Assembly (NCBI GenBank): GCA_002083615.1 | Contig: MSXO01000037.1 | Coordinates: forward strand, 1-64,000 | From: Proteobacteria bacterium ST_bin11 | GTDB taxonomy: Bacteria; Pseudomonadota; Gammaproteobacteria; Methylococcales; Methylomonadaceae | DNA: 64,000 nucleotides | Reading direction: 5' to 3' | Shown here: piece after piece, positions 26,538-35,594 of the stretch | Layout: each line of letters starts with the position of its first letter | How positions within the stretch are numbered: the first letter of the stretch is position 1 | Notes under the pieces: model-generated | What the model was told of the DNA's origin: nothing | Database searches by the model: none | The model's input: the letters and a program-made list of their open reading frames with translations, nothing else | Position numbers and translations under genes: made by a program

Positions 26538-28076
26538 ATGAAGCGAATATTGGATTTTAAGTGGGAACTCGCCGCGCCGGTTTTTGGGGCACTGCTCACC
26601 ATGGCCTTTGCACCCTACGATTTTGCCTACGGCGCAGTCGTCGCACTGATTTTCATTTATTGGGTTTGGCAGCAGCAAGCGCCAAATCGAGCGGCGCTCA
26701 GTGGCTATTTGTTTGGTTTGGGCTTGTTCGGTTCCGGCATTTGGTGGACGTATATCAGTATTCACGATTTCGGCGGTGGCGACCCGTACAGTTCAATTGC
26801 GCTGACCGCTTTATTAGTGGCGGTTTGGGCTTTATTCCCGGCTTTAACCGGCTGGTTTATCGCCAAAACTTTGAGACAGTCCGGGGCATGGATGCGGCTA
26901 GCCTCAGCCGCTGCAACGTGGGTAGGCATAGAGTATTTTCGCGGTTATTGGTTGTTAAACGGTTTTCCTTGGTTACAGATTGCCTACAGCCAGTTGTCGA
27001 CACCGTTGGCTGGCTACGCGCCATTAGTCGGGGTTTATGGCATTGGTTTTTTTTTGGCTTTGTCGGCGTTCTCGGTGGTGGACATGCTGTGTGGCAAATT
27101 GCGGATCTTGCCGGGGCTGATGGTTTTAGGATTAATTTGGGCTGGCGGTGCCTATCTGCAAACCCTGTCATGGACGCAAGCCGCTGGCGCGCCGATCAAA
27201 GTGACATTGGTGCAAGGCAATATAGGCCAGGATCAGAAATGGCAAAAAAATCAGAAGCTCAACACACTTAGACTTTATCAAGAGCTTACCGAACAGCATT
27301 GGGATTCAGATGTGATCATCTGGCCGGAAACCTCGATTCCGGCCTTTCTATCCCAAGTTAAAGAACTCTACATTGATCCTCTCCAAACTGCTGCGCAGAC
27401 CCGTGGTGTTGATTTGGTCGTTGGACTGCCGAGCAGCGGGCGGGGTAAGGATTACTACAACAGCGTAATGACCTTGGGTGAAAAGCAGGCGCTCTATCAC
27501 AAAAACCATCTGCTGCCCTTCGGTGAATATTTGCCGCTTCAGCCTTTATCCGGCTGGGTATTGGATAAATTGCAAATTCCGCTCGGCGATTTTGCCGCTG
27601 GGGGCGACCGGCAAACTTTATTGCGGGCGGGCGGTCACGCCTTTGTAACCACAATATGCTATGAAGATGCTTTTGGCGAGTTGGTTGCCCGGCAAGTTGC
27701 AGATGCCGGTTATATAGTGAATATGACCAACGATGCGTGGTTCGGCGACTCGTCGCAGCCGCATCAACATATGCAAATGGCCCAAATGCGTGCGCTGGAG
27801 ACAGGCCGCTATTTAGTGCGCGCCACCAACACCGGTGTCACTGGATTTGTCGGTCCTGATGGTGGATTGCGTAAGCAAGCGCCCTTATTCCAAACCACAA
27901 CATTGACCGACTATATCGTGCCAATGACCGGTCGGACGCCTTATGTGATGCTGGGGGATAAAGGTTTCTTTGGGCTGTTGGTGCTATTGCTGCTGGCGAC
28001 TTATGCCGGCAATCGTTGCTTGAATGCGGGCATTTTCAAACAGCGGGCTGAAGCCGTTCACCATCGCGGCGATTGA
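26538..28076 (+). CDS. lnt: Apolipoprotein N-acyltransferase
   Basis: Inner-membrane enzyme that adds the third acyl chain to the N-terminal Cys of lipoproteins, the final lipoprotein maturation step. About six membrane helices span residues 10-210, then a periplasmic nitrilase-like domain carries the catalytic triad: Glu in WPETSIP, Lys in YHKNHLLPFGEY and Cys in TTICYEDAFGE. A final helix lies near the C terminus. I choose ATG 26538 (512 aa, MKRILDFKW); the frame is open back to 26454. The window also contains a lipoprotein substrate candidate (the parvulin). Confidence 0.95.
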   Translation: MKRILDFKWELAAPVFGALLTMAFAPYDFAYGAVVALIFIYWVWQQQAPNRAALSGYLFGLGLFGSGIWWTYISIHDFGGGDPYSSIALTALLVAVWALFPALTGWFIAKTLRQSGAWMRLASAAATWVGIEYFRGYWLLNGFPWLQIAYSQLSTPLAGYAPLVGVYGIGFFLALSAFSVVDMLCGKLRILPGLMVLGLIWAGGAYLQTLSWTQAAGAPIKVTLVQGNIGQDQKWQKNQKLNTLRLYQELTEQHWDSDVIIWPETSIPAFLSQVKELYIDPLQTAAQTRGVDLVVGLPSSGRGKDYYNSVMTLGEKQALYHKNHLLPFGEYLPLQPLSGWVLDKLQIPLGDFAAGGDRQTLLRAGGHAFVTTICYEDAFGELVARQVADAGYIVNMTNDAWFGDSSQPHQHMQMAQMRALETGRYLVRATNTGVTGFVGPDGGLRKQAPLFQTTTLTDYIVPMTGRTPYVMLGDKGFFGLLVLLLLATYAGNRCLNAGIFKQRAEAVHHRGD

Positions 28077-28105
28077 TTTTGCAAACATCCGTCAGTGGAA
28101 TATTT

Positions 28106-29614
28106 ATGGCTTATAAGCAGTGCAAATCTGGAGTTCTGGCGGGAGCGTTGCTCTTGGCCTCCGGTAATTCTGAGTCTGAAACGCTTTTAGAAACGCCTGC
28201 GTTCTGGTTGGAGTCAGGGCAAAACAGCGTCAAGACCGCGGAGCGACTTACAGTCAACAACGCATTTGCCAAAAACGTGGTGCTGTTCGTCGGCGACGGG
28301 ATGGGCATTGCGACTATTACGGCGGCGCGTATTTTGGAAGGGCAGCGCAAGCCCGACAATCGCGGCGGAGAGGAAAACGCCTTGAGTTTCGAAGCGGCGC
28401 CTTATGTCGCCTTAGCGAAAACCTATAGTGTCAATCAACAAACACCGGATTCAGCGCCGACTATGTCGGCCATTATTACGGGTGTAAAAACCAACGATGG
28501 CGAATTGTCTGTTGGCATGCAGGTGGCTCGCCGGGAAAAAAGCGCCAATATTATTAATACCTACAAAGTTAAAACCTTACTGGAACAAGCTGAGGAAAAA
28601 GGCTTATCAACTGGCGTAGTCTCTACAGCGCGTCTCACTCATGCGACCCCGGCGGCCTGTTATGCACATAGCTCGGAACGTGATTGGGAGTCCGATGCGC
28701 AAGTTCCGGCTGGGGCGACTGTCAGGGATATTGCCAAGCAATTATTGGAATTTGGCTACGGTAATGGCCTGGAAGTGGCTTTAGGCGGCGGGCGCGGCAT
28801 GTTTTTGCCTAATACCACGCCGGACCCGGAAGATAGTGGCAAGTTTGGTGGCCGTAGTGATGGTCTAGATTTGACACAGCGGTGGTTAACCCAATACCCG
28901 AAATCTGCCTACGTTTATAACAAGGCCGGGTTCGAGGCCGTAGATCCAAAGCAGACCGAGCATTTGCTGGGCTTGTTCGAGCGTTCTCACATGGAATACG
29001 AGCATGATAGGCCGAACGATAAAGGAGGGGAGCCTTCGTTGACCGAGATGACTGAAAAGGCCATCGATATTTTGTCAAAAAATAAAAAAGGCTTTGTGCT
29101 GATGGTGGAGGCCGGTCGTATCGATCATGCTCATCATGCCGGGAATGCGTTTAGAGCTTTGACGGAAACGGTGGAGCTATCCAACGCAGTGCGCAGGGCG
29201 CTGGAAAAAACCAATCCTAAAGATACATTAATCATCGTTACTGCTGATCACAGTCATACATTTACTATCGCCGGCTATCCGGAACGGGGCAATCCCATTA
29301 TGGGGTTGGTTAAACAACCGGGTGAAACCGGTTTTGCCAAGGACAGTAATGGTCTGCCTTATGCCACTCTGGGATATGCTAATGGACCTGGCTATCGAGG
29401 CCAAAATGGTCGTCCCGATCTAAGCGCTATTGATACCACTCATCCCGATTTTCTGCAGGAGGCACTGGTGCCTCTAGCCAGCGAAACACATGGTGCCGAA
29501 GATGTAGCGATTTTCGCGTTTGGTCCCAAAGCGCATCTGTTTCATGGCGTACAAGAGCAAAGTTATATCTATCACGTCATGGCACATGCATTGAAATTCG
29601 AGGCAGGTCGGTAA
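28106..29614 (+). CDS. Alkaline phosphatase (PhoA family)
   Basis: Exported metal-dependent phosphomonoesterase. The 502 aa protein has an N-terminal signal-like segment (GVLAGALLLASG), the first metal site FVGDGMGIATI, the nucleophile Ser in QTPDSAPTMSAI, VEAGRIDHAHHAGNAFRALTE, and ITADHSHTFTIAG with His/Asp zinc ligands. ATG 28106 follows GTGGAAT. The alternative start at 28073 overlaps lnt. Phosphate-starvation control is likely from the family, but I see no convincing pho box in the short upstream gap. The 3' side holds a decayed gene end. Confidence 0.92.
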   Translation: MAYKQCKSGVLAGALLLASGNSESETLLETPAFWLESGQNSVKTAERLTVNNAFAKNVVLFVGDGMGIATITAARILEGQRKPDNRGGEENALSFEAAPYVALAKTYSVNQQTPDSAPTMSAIITGVKTNDGELSVGMQVARREKSANIINTYKVKTLLEQAEEKGLSTGVVSTARLTHATPAACYAHSSERDWESDAQVPAGATVRDIAKQLLEFGYGNGLEVALGGGRGMFLPNTTPDPEDSGKFGGRSDGLDLTQRWLTQYPKSAYVYNKAGFEAVDPKQTEHLLGLFERSHMEYEHDRPNDKGGEPSLTEMTEKAIDILSKNKKGFVLMVEAGRIDHAHHAGNAFRALTETVELSNAVRRALEKTNPKDTLIIVTADHSHTFTIAGYPERGNPIMGLVKQPGETGFAKDSNGLPYATLGYANGPGYRGQNGRPDLSAIDTTHPDFLQEALVPLASETHGAEDVAIFAFGPKAHLFHGVQEQSYIYHVMAHALKFEAGR

Positions 29615-29627
29615 GCATTGACCAACC

Positions 29628-29749
29628 TTGAAATTAGGATTGTCAGCCCATAACAAGGCAAAAGCATTCAGCAGCTTTTTTATTTCGACTATGTAGTGGC
29701 GCCCAATGGCACGCGTGCGCACTATATCAGCGTCGTATCGCAATTTTAA
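29628..29749 (+). pseudogene. Remnant of a gene 3' end, frameshifted
   Basis: Just after the phosphatase, two plus-strand frames give protein-like fragments that would join at a T-rich run near 29677-29685. The first frame reads LKLGLSAHNKAKAFSSFF. The second reads DYVVAPNGTRAHYISVVSQF followed by a stop at 29747-29749. The alternating hydrophobic pattern and final Phe are like the last strands of an outer-membrane beta-barrel. This is an inference from two short pieces; no start region is left. Confidence 0.4.
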
Positions 29750-29906
29750 AAAATCATGGCAAATTGCAATACGGCCGAGCCGATTGCTTAGCCCAGTAAT
29801 AATCCAATCTTAATTTACTCGTAATGTAGATTTAAGAAAGGGTGAATAAAGTAACTACACACAAAAGAACCTAACTATTCAGATTAGGCTGTTATAAGGA
29901 AAAATT

Positions 29907-30134
29907 ATGGACAATACAAAATCGATACCAATAACCAACAATACTGATGATACTTGCTGCGACCATGCGAGTTTGACCATGGAATTCGCCTACGGCTCGC
30001 CAACCGGAAATTTTATTTGTATGGAATGTGGGCGTCTGTTATCTACTTCCGCGACTCGGCAGACGGCACCCGTTCATCACACTATGCCGCCAAAAACTAT
30101 GTCGCCGTTAAGATTGCCTGTATTTATAGTTTAG
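29907..30134 (+). CDS. Small Cys-rich protein, possibly frameshifted
   Basis: A 75 aa reading frame starts at an ATG with a good AAGGA ribosome site seven bases upstream. Its first 47 residues look genuine and include a possible zinc-ribbon (CCDH...CMEC). After about 30035 this frame becomes protein-unlike, while the -1 frame becomes protein-like (VIYFRDSADGTRSSHYAAK, then NYVAVKIACIYSL). Either the gene is broken by a frameshift or two short frames overlap by chance. The terminator-like hairpin at 30177 lies 43 bases after the frame-0 stop. Function unknown. Confidence 0.5.
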   Translation: MDNTKSIPITNNTDDTCCDHASLTMEFAYGSPTGNFICMECGRLLSTSATRQTAPVHHTMPPKTMSPLRLPVFIV

Positions 30135-30176
30135 GCATTACCAAAAAACCGAAATCCAAGTGCATAAAACATAAAA

Positions 30177-30196
30177 AGCCGGGCGTTATCCCGGCT
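30177..30196 (+). terminator. Hairpin terminator after the small Cys-rich gene
   Basis: Stem AGCCGGG / CCCGGCT with a 6-base loop CGTTAT is preceded by an A-run (AAAAA) and followed by CTATTTAT. It is a reasonable intrinsic terminator, and the A-run could also serve the minus strand. Confidence 0.75.
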
Positions 30197-30855
30197 CTAT
30201 TTATCCGATCTTTATATAATAGTGTTTGAAGAATTCAAGTCTTGTTGCTTGATTGAATCAGCCTGATTTTACGTCTCAACATTCCGCCGTGCATCAACCC
30301 CAAACTTAGCCAATCCCTGGATTATTCCGAACAAGAATGATGCAAAACTATGGTTAATTCCTATTAATATGAATGGGGAATTTATTTCTAAAACGCGCTC
30401 TACAAACTCCCGTGTGCCGTTTTTCTGTTGTCTCCAACTCAATAGCGTTTTGAATTGGATGGCAGTCTGGCACCTGCACCATCTCAAATCGGCTAAGGTC
30501 TTGACGCGATGGCGAACAGATTAACATTTGGCTTTGGTGAAGAGAGGATTACCGCCACAGATGAGCGATGCCTGCCATTGCTGACCAAAAATGTCAGGTA
30601 ACTGCCAATTCTGGCACTACTAGGCTGACAAAAATTGTCATTCTGGACGTGGCGATTGCAGCGGTGAAAGAAATTCTATTCCCCTTAACGTGGTGCGAAG
30701 TTTGCTTTGTAACAGCTGTCAAGTGAGGTTGACATACTTTCTGGTTCGGGACAATGTCGGACTAATCACTGATTGTAAGTTTACGGTTTCAATTGCTTAT
30801 GCAATTTGACCAAGCCTCTTGCTTTTACAGATAAACTGCACATTAGGGTATTACG
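30197..30855. other. Gene-poor stretch with a TGACA...TGTCA palindrome
   Basis: About 660 bases without a convincing gene. A 72-codon minus-strand frame (30269-30487) has no recognisable motif and no clear ribosome site. The one notable site is the interrupted palindrome TGACA-AAAAT-TGTCA at 30626-30640, 42 bases after a related half-conserved copy (TGACCAAAAATGTCA, 30578-30592). The rest looks like decayed or regulatory DNA. Confidence 0.4.
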
Positions 30856-31047
30856 ATGATTAGTAAATTCGGCAAATCCAACGCATTTAAAAACCGTAAC
30901 GCGGGCTTTCAAGCAAACCCAATTTATCTTTATGAAATTGATCGTCGAGTCGAAACGGCAAATTGGTTAAAGCAAGATATTCAACAATTACACAACAAAT
31001 CAAAAAAATATCCGATTGTGTTAGTAAGTGCTTCAAGTGCTCAGTGA
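30856..31047 (+). CDS. Possible small hypothetical protein
   Basis: A 63 aa frame starting ATG, with TAGGG about eight bases upstream. It is basic and rich in Asn and Lys, without a recognised motif. Its third-codon composition is more AT-rich than neighbouring genes. It ends 16 bases before the convergent rimI stop. It could be a chance frame in the surrounding decayed DNA. Confidence 0.3.
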   Translation: MISKFGKSNAFKNRNAGFQANPIYLYEIDRRVETANWLKQDIQQLHNKSKKYPIVLVSASSAQ

Positions 31048-31062
31048 GCAAACATTAGCTCG

Positions 31063-31617
31063 CTACAGCATCGGCACCAAATCCAACTCGAACATAATGG
31101 CGTCTTCTTTACCGTTCTTCGCCGGATAATAGTTTTTGCGGATGCCGATCTCTCGGAAGCCGGTTTTTCGGTAAAGTTGAATCGCGCCGGGATTGCTGGG
31201 CCGGACTTCCAAAAAAATCTTTTCGGCGCGGGGACGAGCGTATTCGATGAGGTGTTGCAACATTTTTCGACCGGCACCTTGACGTTGAAAGTCCGGGTTG
31301 ACGCTAATGTTCATGATGTGCGCTTCGCCCGCCGCTACATTGATGATGCAATAGCCTACTATGCAGTCATCGGGCGCTTCGCATACCCAGCAGGTATAAG
31401 TCATGGTGCGGAAACAATCCTTAAATATGCCTTCCGACCAGGGAAATTCGTAGTTTGATGCTTCGATCTTCAGCACGCTGGGCAAATCGGCGTGATCCAT
31501 TTTACGTAAACGCATTAAGTCTTTGCTATCTAAGGAATCGGGAAACACTTTTGCGTAAAACTCGCGGTCTGCATCGTAAATGAAGGCATCTTTTATTTTA
31601 TGTAACAGTTTCCACAT
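31063..31617 (-). CDS. rimI: Ribosomal protein S18 alanine N-acetyltransferase
   Basis: GNAT-fold enzyme that acetylates the N-terminal Ala of ribosomal protein S18. The 184 aa protein has the RimI core starting at LMRLRKMDHADLP, the FPWSEGIFKDCF motif, acetyl-CoA-binding NPDFQRQGAGRKML (R/QxxGxG/A) and the C-terminal LEVRPSNPGAIQLYRKTGF..RKNYY. The first 33 residues are an extension beyond the usual RimI start. The gene lies four bases after the uracil-DNA glycosylase gene; a udg-rimI pairing is common in this part of the gammaproteobacteria. Confidence 0.92.
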   Translation of the reverse strand: MWKLLHKIKDAFIYDADREFYAKVFPDSLDSKDLMRLRKMDHADLPSVLKIEASNYEFPWSEGIFKDCFRTMTYTCWVCEAPDDCIVGYCIINVAAGEAHIMNISVNPDFQRQGAGRKMLQHLIEYARPRAEKIFLEVRPSNPGAIQLYRKTGFREIGIRKNYYPAKNGKEDAIMFELDLVPML

Positions 31618-31621
31618 GTGG

Positions 31622-32428
31622 TTATGTCTTTAGTTTTTGGTAGACCCTTAGGGCAAACTGTAAATCGCTCCAAGCTTTGGCTTTTTCCAGCAAGGAACGT
31701 AACAAGTAAGCCGGGTGATGGATGACAATTAAAGGCACGTTGCCAAGTTGATGCTCGACACCGCGCAATTGTGCCAGAGGCCGCTGGGTGTTCAGCAAGT
31801 TTTGCGCGGCAATGCGGCCCACAGCTAAAATTATTTTTGGCTGTATCAAATCGATTTGCTGTTGCAAAAAGTGGTTGCAGGCAGCGATCTCTTCCGCTTG
31901 TGGGTCGCGGTTGTTGGGCGGTCGGCACTTCAACATATTGGCTATGTAGACGTCTTCCCGCTTTAAGTTTATGGCTCGTAACATCTCGGTTAACAACTGA
32001 CCGGCCTTGCCGACGAATGGCTCGCCCTGTAAATCTTCATTCTGGCCGGGCGCTTCGCCAATCAGCATCCAGCTTGCCTGTTTATTGCCTACGCCGAATA
32101 CTGTCTGGGTGCGAGTTTCGCAGAGCGAGCAGGCTCTGCACAATGATACCTCGTGTTGAAGGTCTTTCCAGATGGGGTCGTTGGCGTGGGCAAATTGCGA
32201 TGCAGCCGAATGGCGCGGAAAATCAGCGCTAACGGTTTCCATGGCGTTTGCTGCCGTTTGCATCGAATGCTGTTCTTGATAGGCTTCGGGGTGTTCAGCC
32301 CATCCTCCGCTTTCGAACGTATTCTCAGGATGATCGGTTGCTTGCCCAATAGCGACAGGTTGATGCCTAGTTACCCAGACATCAATGCCCATCGCCTCCA
32401 GATATTGCAAGCCGGTCGCGTTATCCAT
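31622..32428 (-). CDS. Uracil-DNA glycosylase, family 4 (iron-sulfur)
   Basis: Removes uracil from DNA to start base-excision repair. The 268 aa protein has an N-terminal extension (about 1-85, partly disordered) and a family 4/5 glycosylase core. The core has 4Fe-4S cluster Cys in CRACSLC, the active site GEAPGQNEDLQGEPFVG (with Glu typical of family 4), MLKCRPPNNRDPQAEEIAAC with two more cluster Cys, and HHPAYLLR with the catalytic His. It is followed by rimI. Confidence 0.93.
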   Translation of the reverse strand: MDNATGLQYLEAMGIDVWVTRHQPVAIGQATDHPENTFESGGWAEHPEAYQEQHSMQTAANAMETVSADFPRHSAASQFAHANDPIWKDLQHEVSLCRACSLCETRTQTVFGVGNKQASWMLIGEAPGQNEDLQGEPFVGKAGQLLTEMLRAINLKREDVYIANMLKCRPPNNRDPQAEEIAACNHFLQQQIDLIQPKIILAVGRIAAQNLLNTQRPLAQLRGVEHQLGNVPLIVIHHPAYLLRSLLEKAKAWSDLQFALRVYQKLKT

Positions 32429-32441
32429 GGTGGCTCAACAA

Positions 32442-33986
32442 TCAAACGTCGCCTTTTTGCGGATGCTGGCGTTGGTCTGGTGTTTGCAGTTTGTTTACTG
32501 CATTGATGTAAGCCTTGGCCGAGGCGATCACGATGTCGGTGTCGGCGCCTGAGCCATTGACAATCCTGCCTGCGTTTTCCAATCGCACCGTTACTTCGCC
32601 TTGGGCATCGGTGCCAGTGGTAATGTTGTTTACCGAGTACAACGCCAAAGTCGCCCCGGTTTTCACCAAGCTTTCGATGGCTTTCAAACTGGCATCCACC
32701 GCCCCGCCGCCTTGGCCGGAGCCGGTCACTTCCTTGCCGTCAACGCGTATGGTAACGGTAGCATTGGGTACTTCGCCGGTTTCTGAGCAGACTTTTAAGG
32801 CTACTAATTTAATGTGTTCGTCTTCGGATTCGAAACCTTGCTCGGATATCAAGGCCTGTAAGTCTTCGTCGAAAATATCGTGCTTTTTGTCCGCGAGTTG
32901 TTTGAAGCGGAAAAACGCATCGTTCAAATCCGCTTCGCTGGCAAAGTCTACGCCCAATTCTGCCATTCGGGTTTTGAAGGCGTTGCGTCCGGAGTGTTTA
33001 CCGAGCACCATGCGGTTGGTTGTCCAACCCACATCTTCGGCACGCATGATCTCGTAAGTTTCACGATTTTTAAGCACGCCGTCTTGGTGAATCCCGGATT
33101 CGTGGGCAAAGGCGTTTGCGCCGACGATGGCTTTGTTGGGCTGCACCGGAAAACCAGTGATAGATGACACCAGCTTCGAGCAGGTGACAATCTCTCGCGC
33201 ATCCAGGTCGGTATCGCAACCGAAAAAATCTTGCCGAGTGCGCACAGCCATCACCACTTCCTCCAAAGAGGCATTGCCGGCACGTTCGCCCAAACCGTTA
33301 ATCGTACACTCGACTTGACGCGCGCCGTTCATTACCGCCGACAAAGAATTCGCAACAGCTAAGCCCAAATCGTTGTGGCAGTGCACGGAGAAAATCGCCT
33401 TGTCGGCGTTGGGGATGCGTTTGATCAAATTAGCGATGGTCGCGCCGAACTGTTGCGGCATGCTGTAGCCCACCGTGTCGGGGATGTTCAGCGTGGTCGC
33501 GCCGGCATCGATCACTGCTTCCAAAATTCGGCACAAGAAGTCTTCTTCTGAACGACCTGCATCTTCCGGTGAGAACTCGACATTATCGGTGTACTGGCGG
33601 GCGCGCTTTACTGCGCGAACCGCATATTCGATCACCTGATCCGGCTGCATATTCAGCTTCTTTTGCATGTGAATCGGTGACGTGGCAATAAAGGTGTGAA
33701 TGCGCGAGCTTTTCGCACCTTTCAACGCTTCGCCAGCCCGGTCGATATCTTTATCCAGCGCGCGTGCCAAACCACAAACTGTGCTGTCCTTGATTGCATC
33801 GGCCACCGCTTGCACCGCTTCGAAATCGCCTTGGCTGGCTGCCGGGAAGCCGGCTTCGATTACGTCGACTCTCATGCGCTCTAGGGCGCGAGCAATACGA
33901 ACTTTTTCATCGCGCGTCATTGATGCGCCGGGACTTTGCTCGCCATCGCGCAAAGTGGTGTCGAATATGATTAATTTGTCTTTCAT
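32442..33986 (-). CDS. leuA: 2-isopropylmalate synthase
   Basis: First committed step of leucine synthesis: acetyl-CoA plus 2-oxoisovalerate to 2-isopropylmalate. The 514 aa protein (start ATG 33986 with GGAG six bases upstream) has FDTTLRDGEQSPGASM at the N terminus, metal ligands in HCHNDLGLAVANSL, GLGERAGNASLEE, and HESGIHQDGVLKN, followed by the regulatory domain that binds leucine (about 390-510). The frame is open upstream to 34109, but that part is not LeuA-like. The upstream region shows no leucine-rich leader peptide. Confidence 0.97.
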   Translation of the reverse strand: MKDKLIIFDTTLRDGEQSPGASMTRDEKVRIARALERMRVDVIEAGFPAASQGDFEAVQAVADAIKDSTVCGLARALDKDIDRAGEALKGAKSSRIHTFIATSPIHMQKKLNMQPDQVIEYAVRAVKRARQYTDNVEFSPEDAGRSEEDFLCRILEAVIDAGATTLNIPDTVGYSMPQQFGATIANLIKRIPNADKAIFSVHCHNDLGLAVANSLSAVMNGARQVECTINGLGERAGNASLEEVVMAVRTRQDFFGCDTDLDAREIVTCSKLVSSITGFPVQPNKAIVGANAFAHESGIHQDGVLKNRETYEIMRAEDVGWTTNRMVLGKHSGRNAFKTRMAELGVDFASEADLNDAFFRFKQLADKKHDIFDEDLQALISEQGFESEDEHIKLVALKVCSETGEVPNATVTIRVDGKEVTGSGQGGGAVDASLKAIESLVKTGATLALYSVNNITTGTDAQGEVTVRLENAGRIVNGSGADTDIVIASAKAYINAVNKLQTPDQRQHPQKGDV

Positions 33987-34269
33987 GAGAACTCCGTTCA
34001 TGAAATGTTCGGCGCTTAGGCCGAGAAAACAGAAAAGGGTTGTATTGTTTAGGTGAAGATAGAGTGCGCCCCTCAGGGCAGCAATCTCAGGGACAGGCCG
34101 AACAAGCATCTGCCAATGGCTGGCATGGAATCTAATATTTTATAAAAAATGATCGTCTGATTGTTCATGGTCAGAAACTATACTTGAATGCCGAGTGCGG
34201 CTCAAGCTTATGGTGATGTTGTGGCATATTCGTTGTTCGGTGATTAGTGTGATCCGCAATATCGACAGG

Positions 34270-35241
34270 CTATTTTTTTTTCTTGGCAAAAAAACTCAAT
34301 CCACAGCTATAAGCAGCATGCGCTAAAAACTTAAGCTGAAGAAAAGTCAAACCGTAACGCAAACTGTTCAGCATCGTCTTAAGCGCTAACATGCCTTGGT
34401 TTTGATTGATATATTCCCAACTTAAGTCTTGAGCGGACTGAATGTAGTTGCGTCTGAGAAGTTTGGCCAGTTCCGGTCTGGTATTCCTGTTAATCAGTTG
34501 TCCTTTAATTTCCAGATTGGATAGCGAGTGATCCAGGCGACGACGAGGCTGAGATGAGTATCCTTGGCCGGCGCTTCGCTGACGGTACAAGCCCTCAGTC
34601 AGTAATCCGCAGCGACCGATTAGCGCAGCGCGCAAGGCCCAGTCGCAATCCCAAAGAAGACAGTCTTCCTGGTATAAACCGATTCGCTTAAGATGTTCAA
34701 GGCTGGTCACCGGACGTTGAAAAGCCATTGGAACCCGTTTTAGCAGGGCTTTGAAAAGTCGATCTTCGTCGAATTCCAGCAGGGTTTCTGTGATCGGTGT
34801 GCCTGCCACATCGGCCAATATTTTGTTCATGGCCTCAGTATAGTATTCGTGCGTCCATTTTGAATTTGGGCCAAACCAAGCAACGCCCATGAACAGCGTG
34901 CTAATTTGCGGATATATTTGTAGTGTTGAGACAGCACTTTCTAAGTAACGGCTAGCATAGAGGTCATCATCATCAAGGAAGGCGATATATTTCCCACTGG
35001 CAGCTTTGATGCCGGTGTTTTTTGCCGCAGCGCCTCCTCGAGAATTGACGTGCCGCAGCACTCTGATTTTAGATCCAAATTTTTCTTGAAGTTCTGTCTG
35101 ATCTACTGGTGGGCTTGAATAATCATCGACGACAATCAACTCCCAATCGAATAAGGTTTGATCAACTACGCTGCTAATAGCTTCGTGTAAAAGATCGGGG
35201 CGATTGTGGGTGGGTATAATGATGGTAACTAAGCAACTCAT
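34270..35241 (-). CDS. Family 2 glycosyltransferase
   Basis: GT-A-fold transferase of 323 aa. Features are SCLVTIIIPTHNRPDLL at the N terminus, LIVVDDYSS, the acceptor-side RGGAAAKNTGIKAA and the metal-binding DDDDLYAS (DxD). A large C-terminal helical portion carries LLWDCDWALRAALIG. The likely role is in surface polysaccharide or LPS assembly, but donor and acceptor cannot be read. It stands alone, about 280 bases downstream of nothing recognisable and 353 bases from the CHAD gene, and its AT content is somewhat higher than its neighbours. Confidence 0.9.
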   Translation of the reverse strand: MSCLVTIIIPTHNRPDLLHEAISSVVDQTLFDWELIVVDDYSSPPVDQTELQEKFGSKIRVLRHVNSRGGAAAKNTGIKAASGKYIAFLDDDDLYASRYLESAVSTLQIYPQISTLFMGVAWFGPNSKWTHEYYTEAMNKILADVAGTPITETLLEFDEDRLFKALLKRVPMAFQRPVTSLEHLKRIGLYQEDCLLWDCDWALRAALIGRCGLLTEGLYRQRSAGQGYSSQPRRRLDHSLSNLEIKGQLINRNTRPELAKLLRRNYIQSAQDLSWEYINQNQGMLALKTMLNSLRYGLTFLQLKFLAHAAYSCGLSFFAKKKK

Positions 35242-35594
35242 GGTTTGATTGGTCGAGTTAAGTATTTTTTAAGTTCAATAACGAGAAGTACTATAGACCA
35301 GCTTAGCCGCTCAGCAGATAGATAAATACTTATTTTGAAAATTCTGTTAATGCAGATTCCCATTTAGTAAAGTGGGTCACCCGTTTTGGGCGGTCATATA
35401 CTCCCAAGTTTGCTAAAGTCACAATAACGTCGATTCTGCATTGAAATCCAGTCTGTAAGCCACAGGATTGATCGATCAATATATTCAAAAATTTGATTAC
35501 GTTTCAATCAATATATCACTAGCCTGCCACTACCTATTCATTTGAGATTAAACTAAACATTCAACTAGCCGGATTTAAAGCTGACATTCTGCAT
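35242..35594. other. Gene-free AT-rich spacer
   Basis: About 350 bases between the glycosyltransferase and CHAD genes. No reading frame with a ribosome site is visible. Small palindromes occur (TTGATCGATCAA around 35470) and an AT-rich run lies near 35485-35520, which may hold the promoter for the downstream glycosyltransferase on the minus strand. I see no tRNA or small RNA signature. Confidence 0.5.

Noticed and set aside
26561..27271. 236-codon plus-strand frame inside lnt
   Set aside because: It overlaps lnt in another frame, has no recognised motif, and Lnt has all catalytic residues.
30269..30487. 72-codon minus-strand frame in the gene-poor stretch
   Set aside because: No ribosome site, no motif, and an unusual composition; it is probably a chance frame.
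33987..34109. N-terminal extension of LeuA or leucine leader peptide
   Set aside because: The extension is in frame but not LeuA-like, and it has no run of Leu codons or attenuator hairpin.
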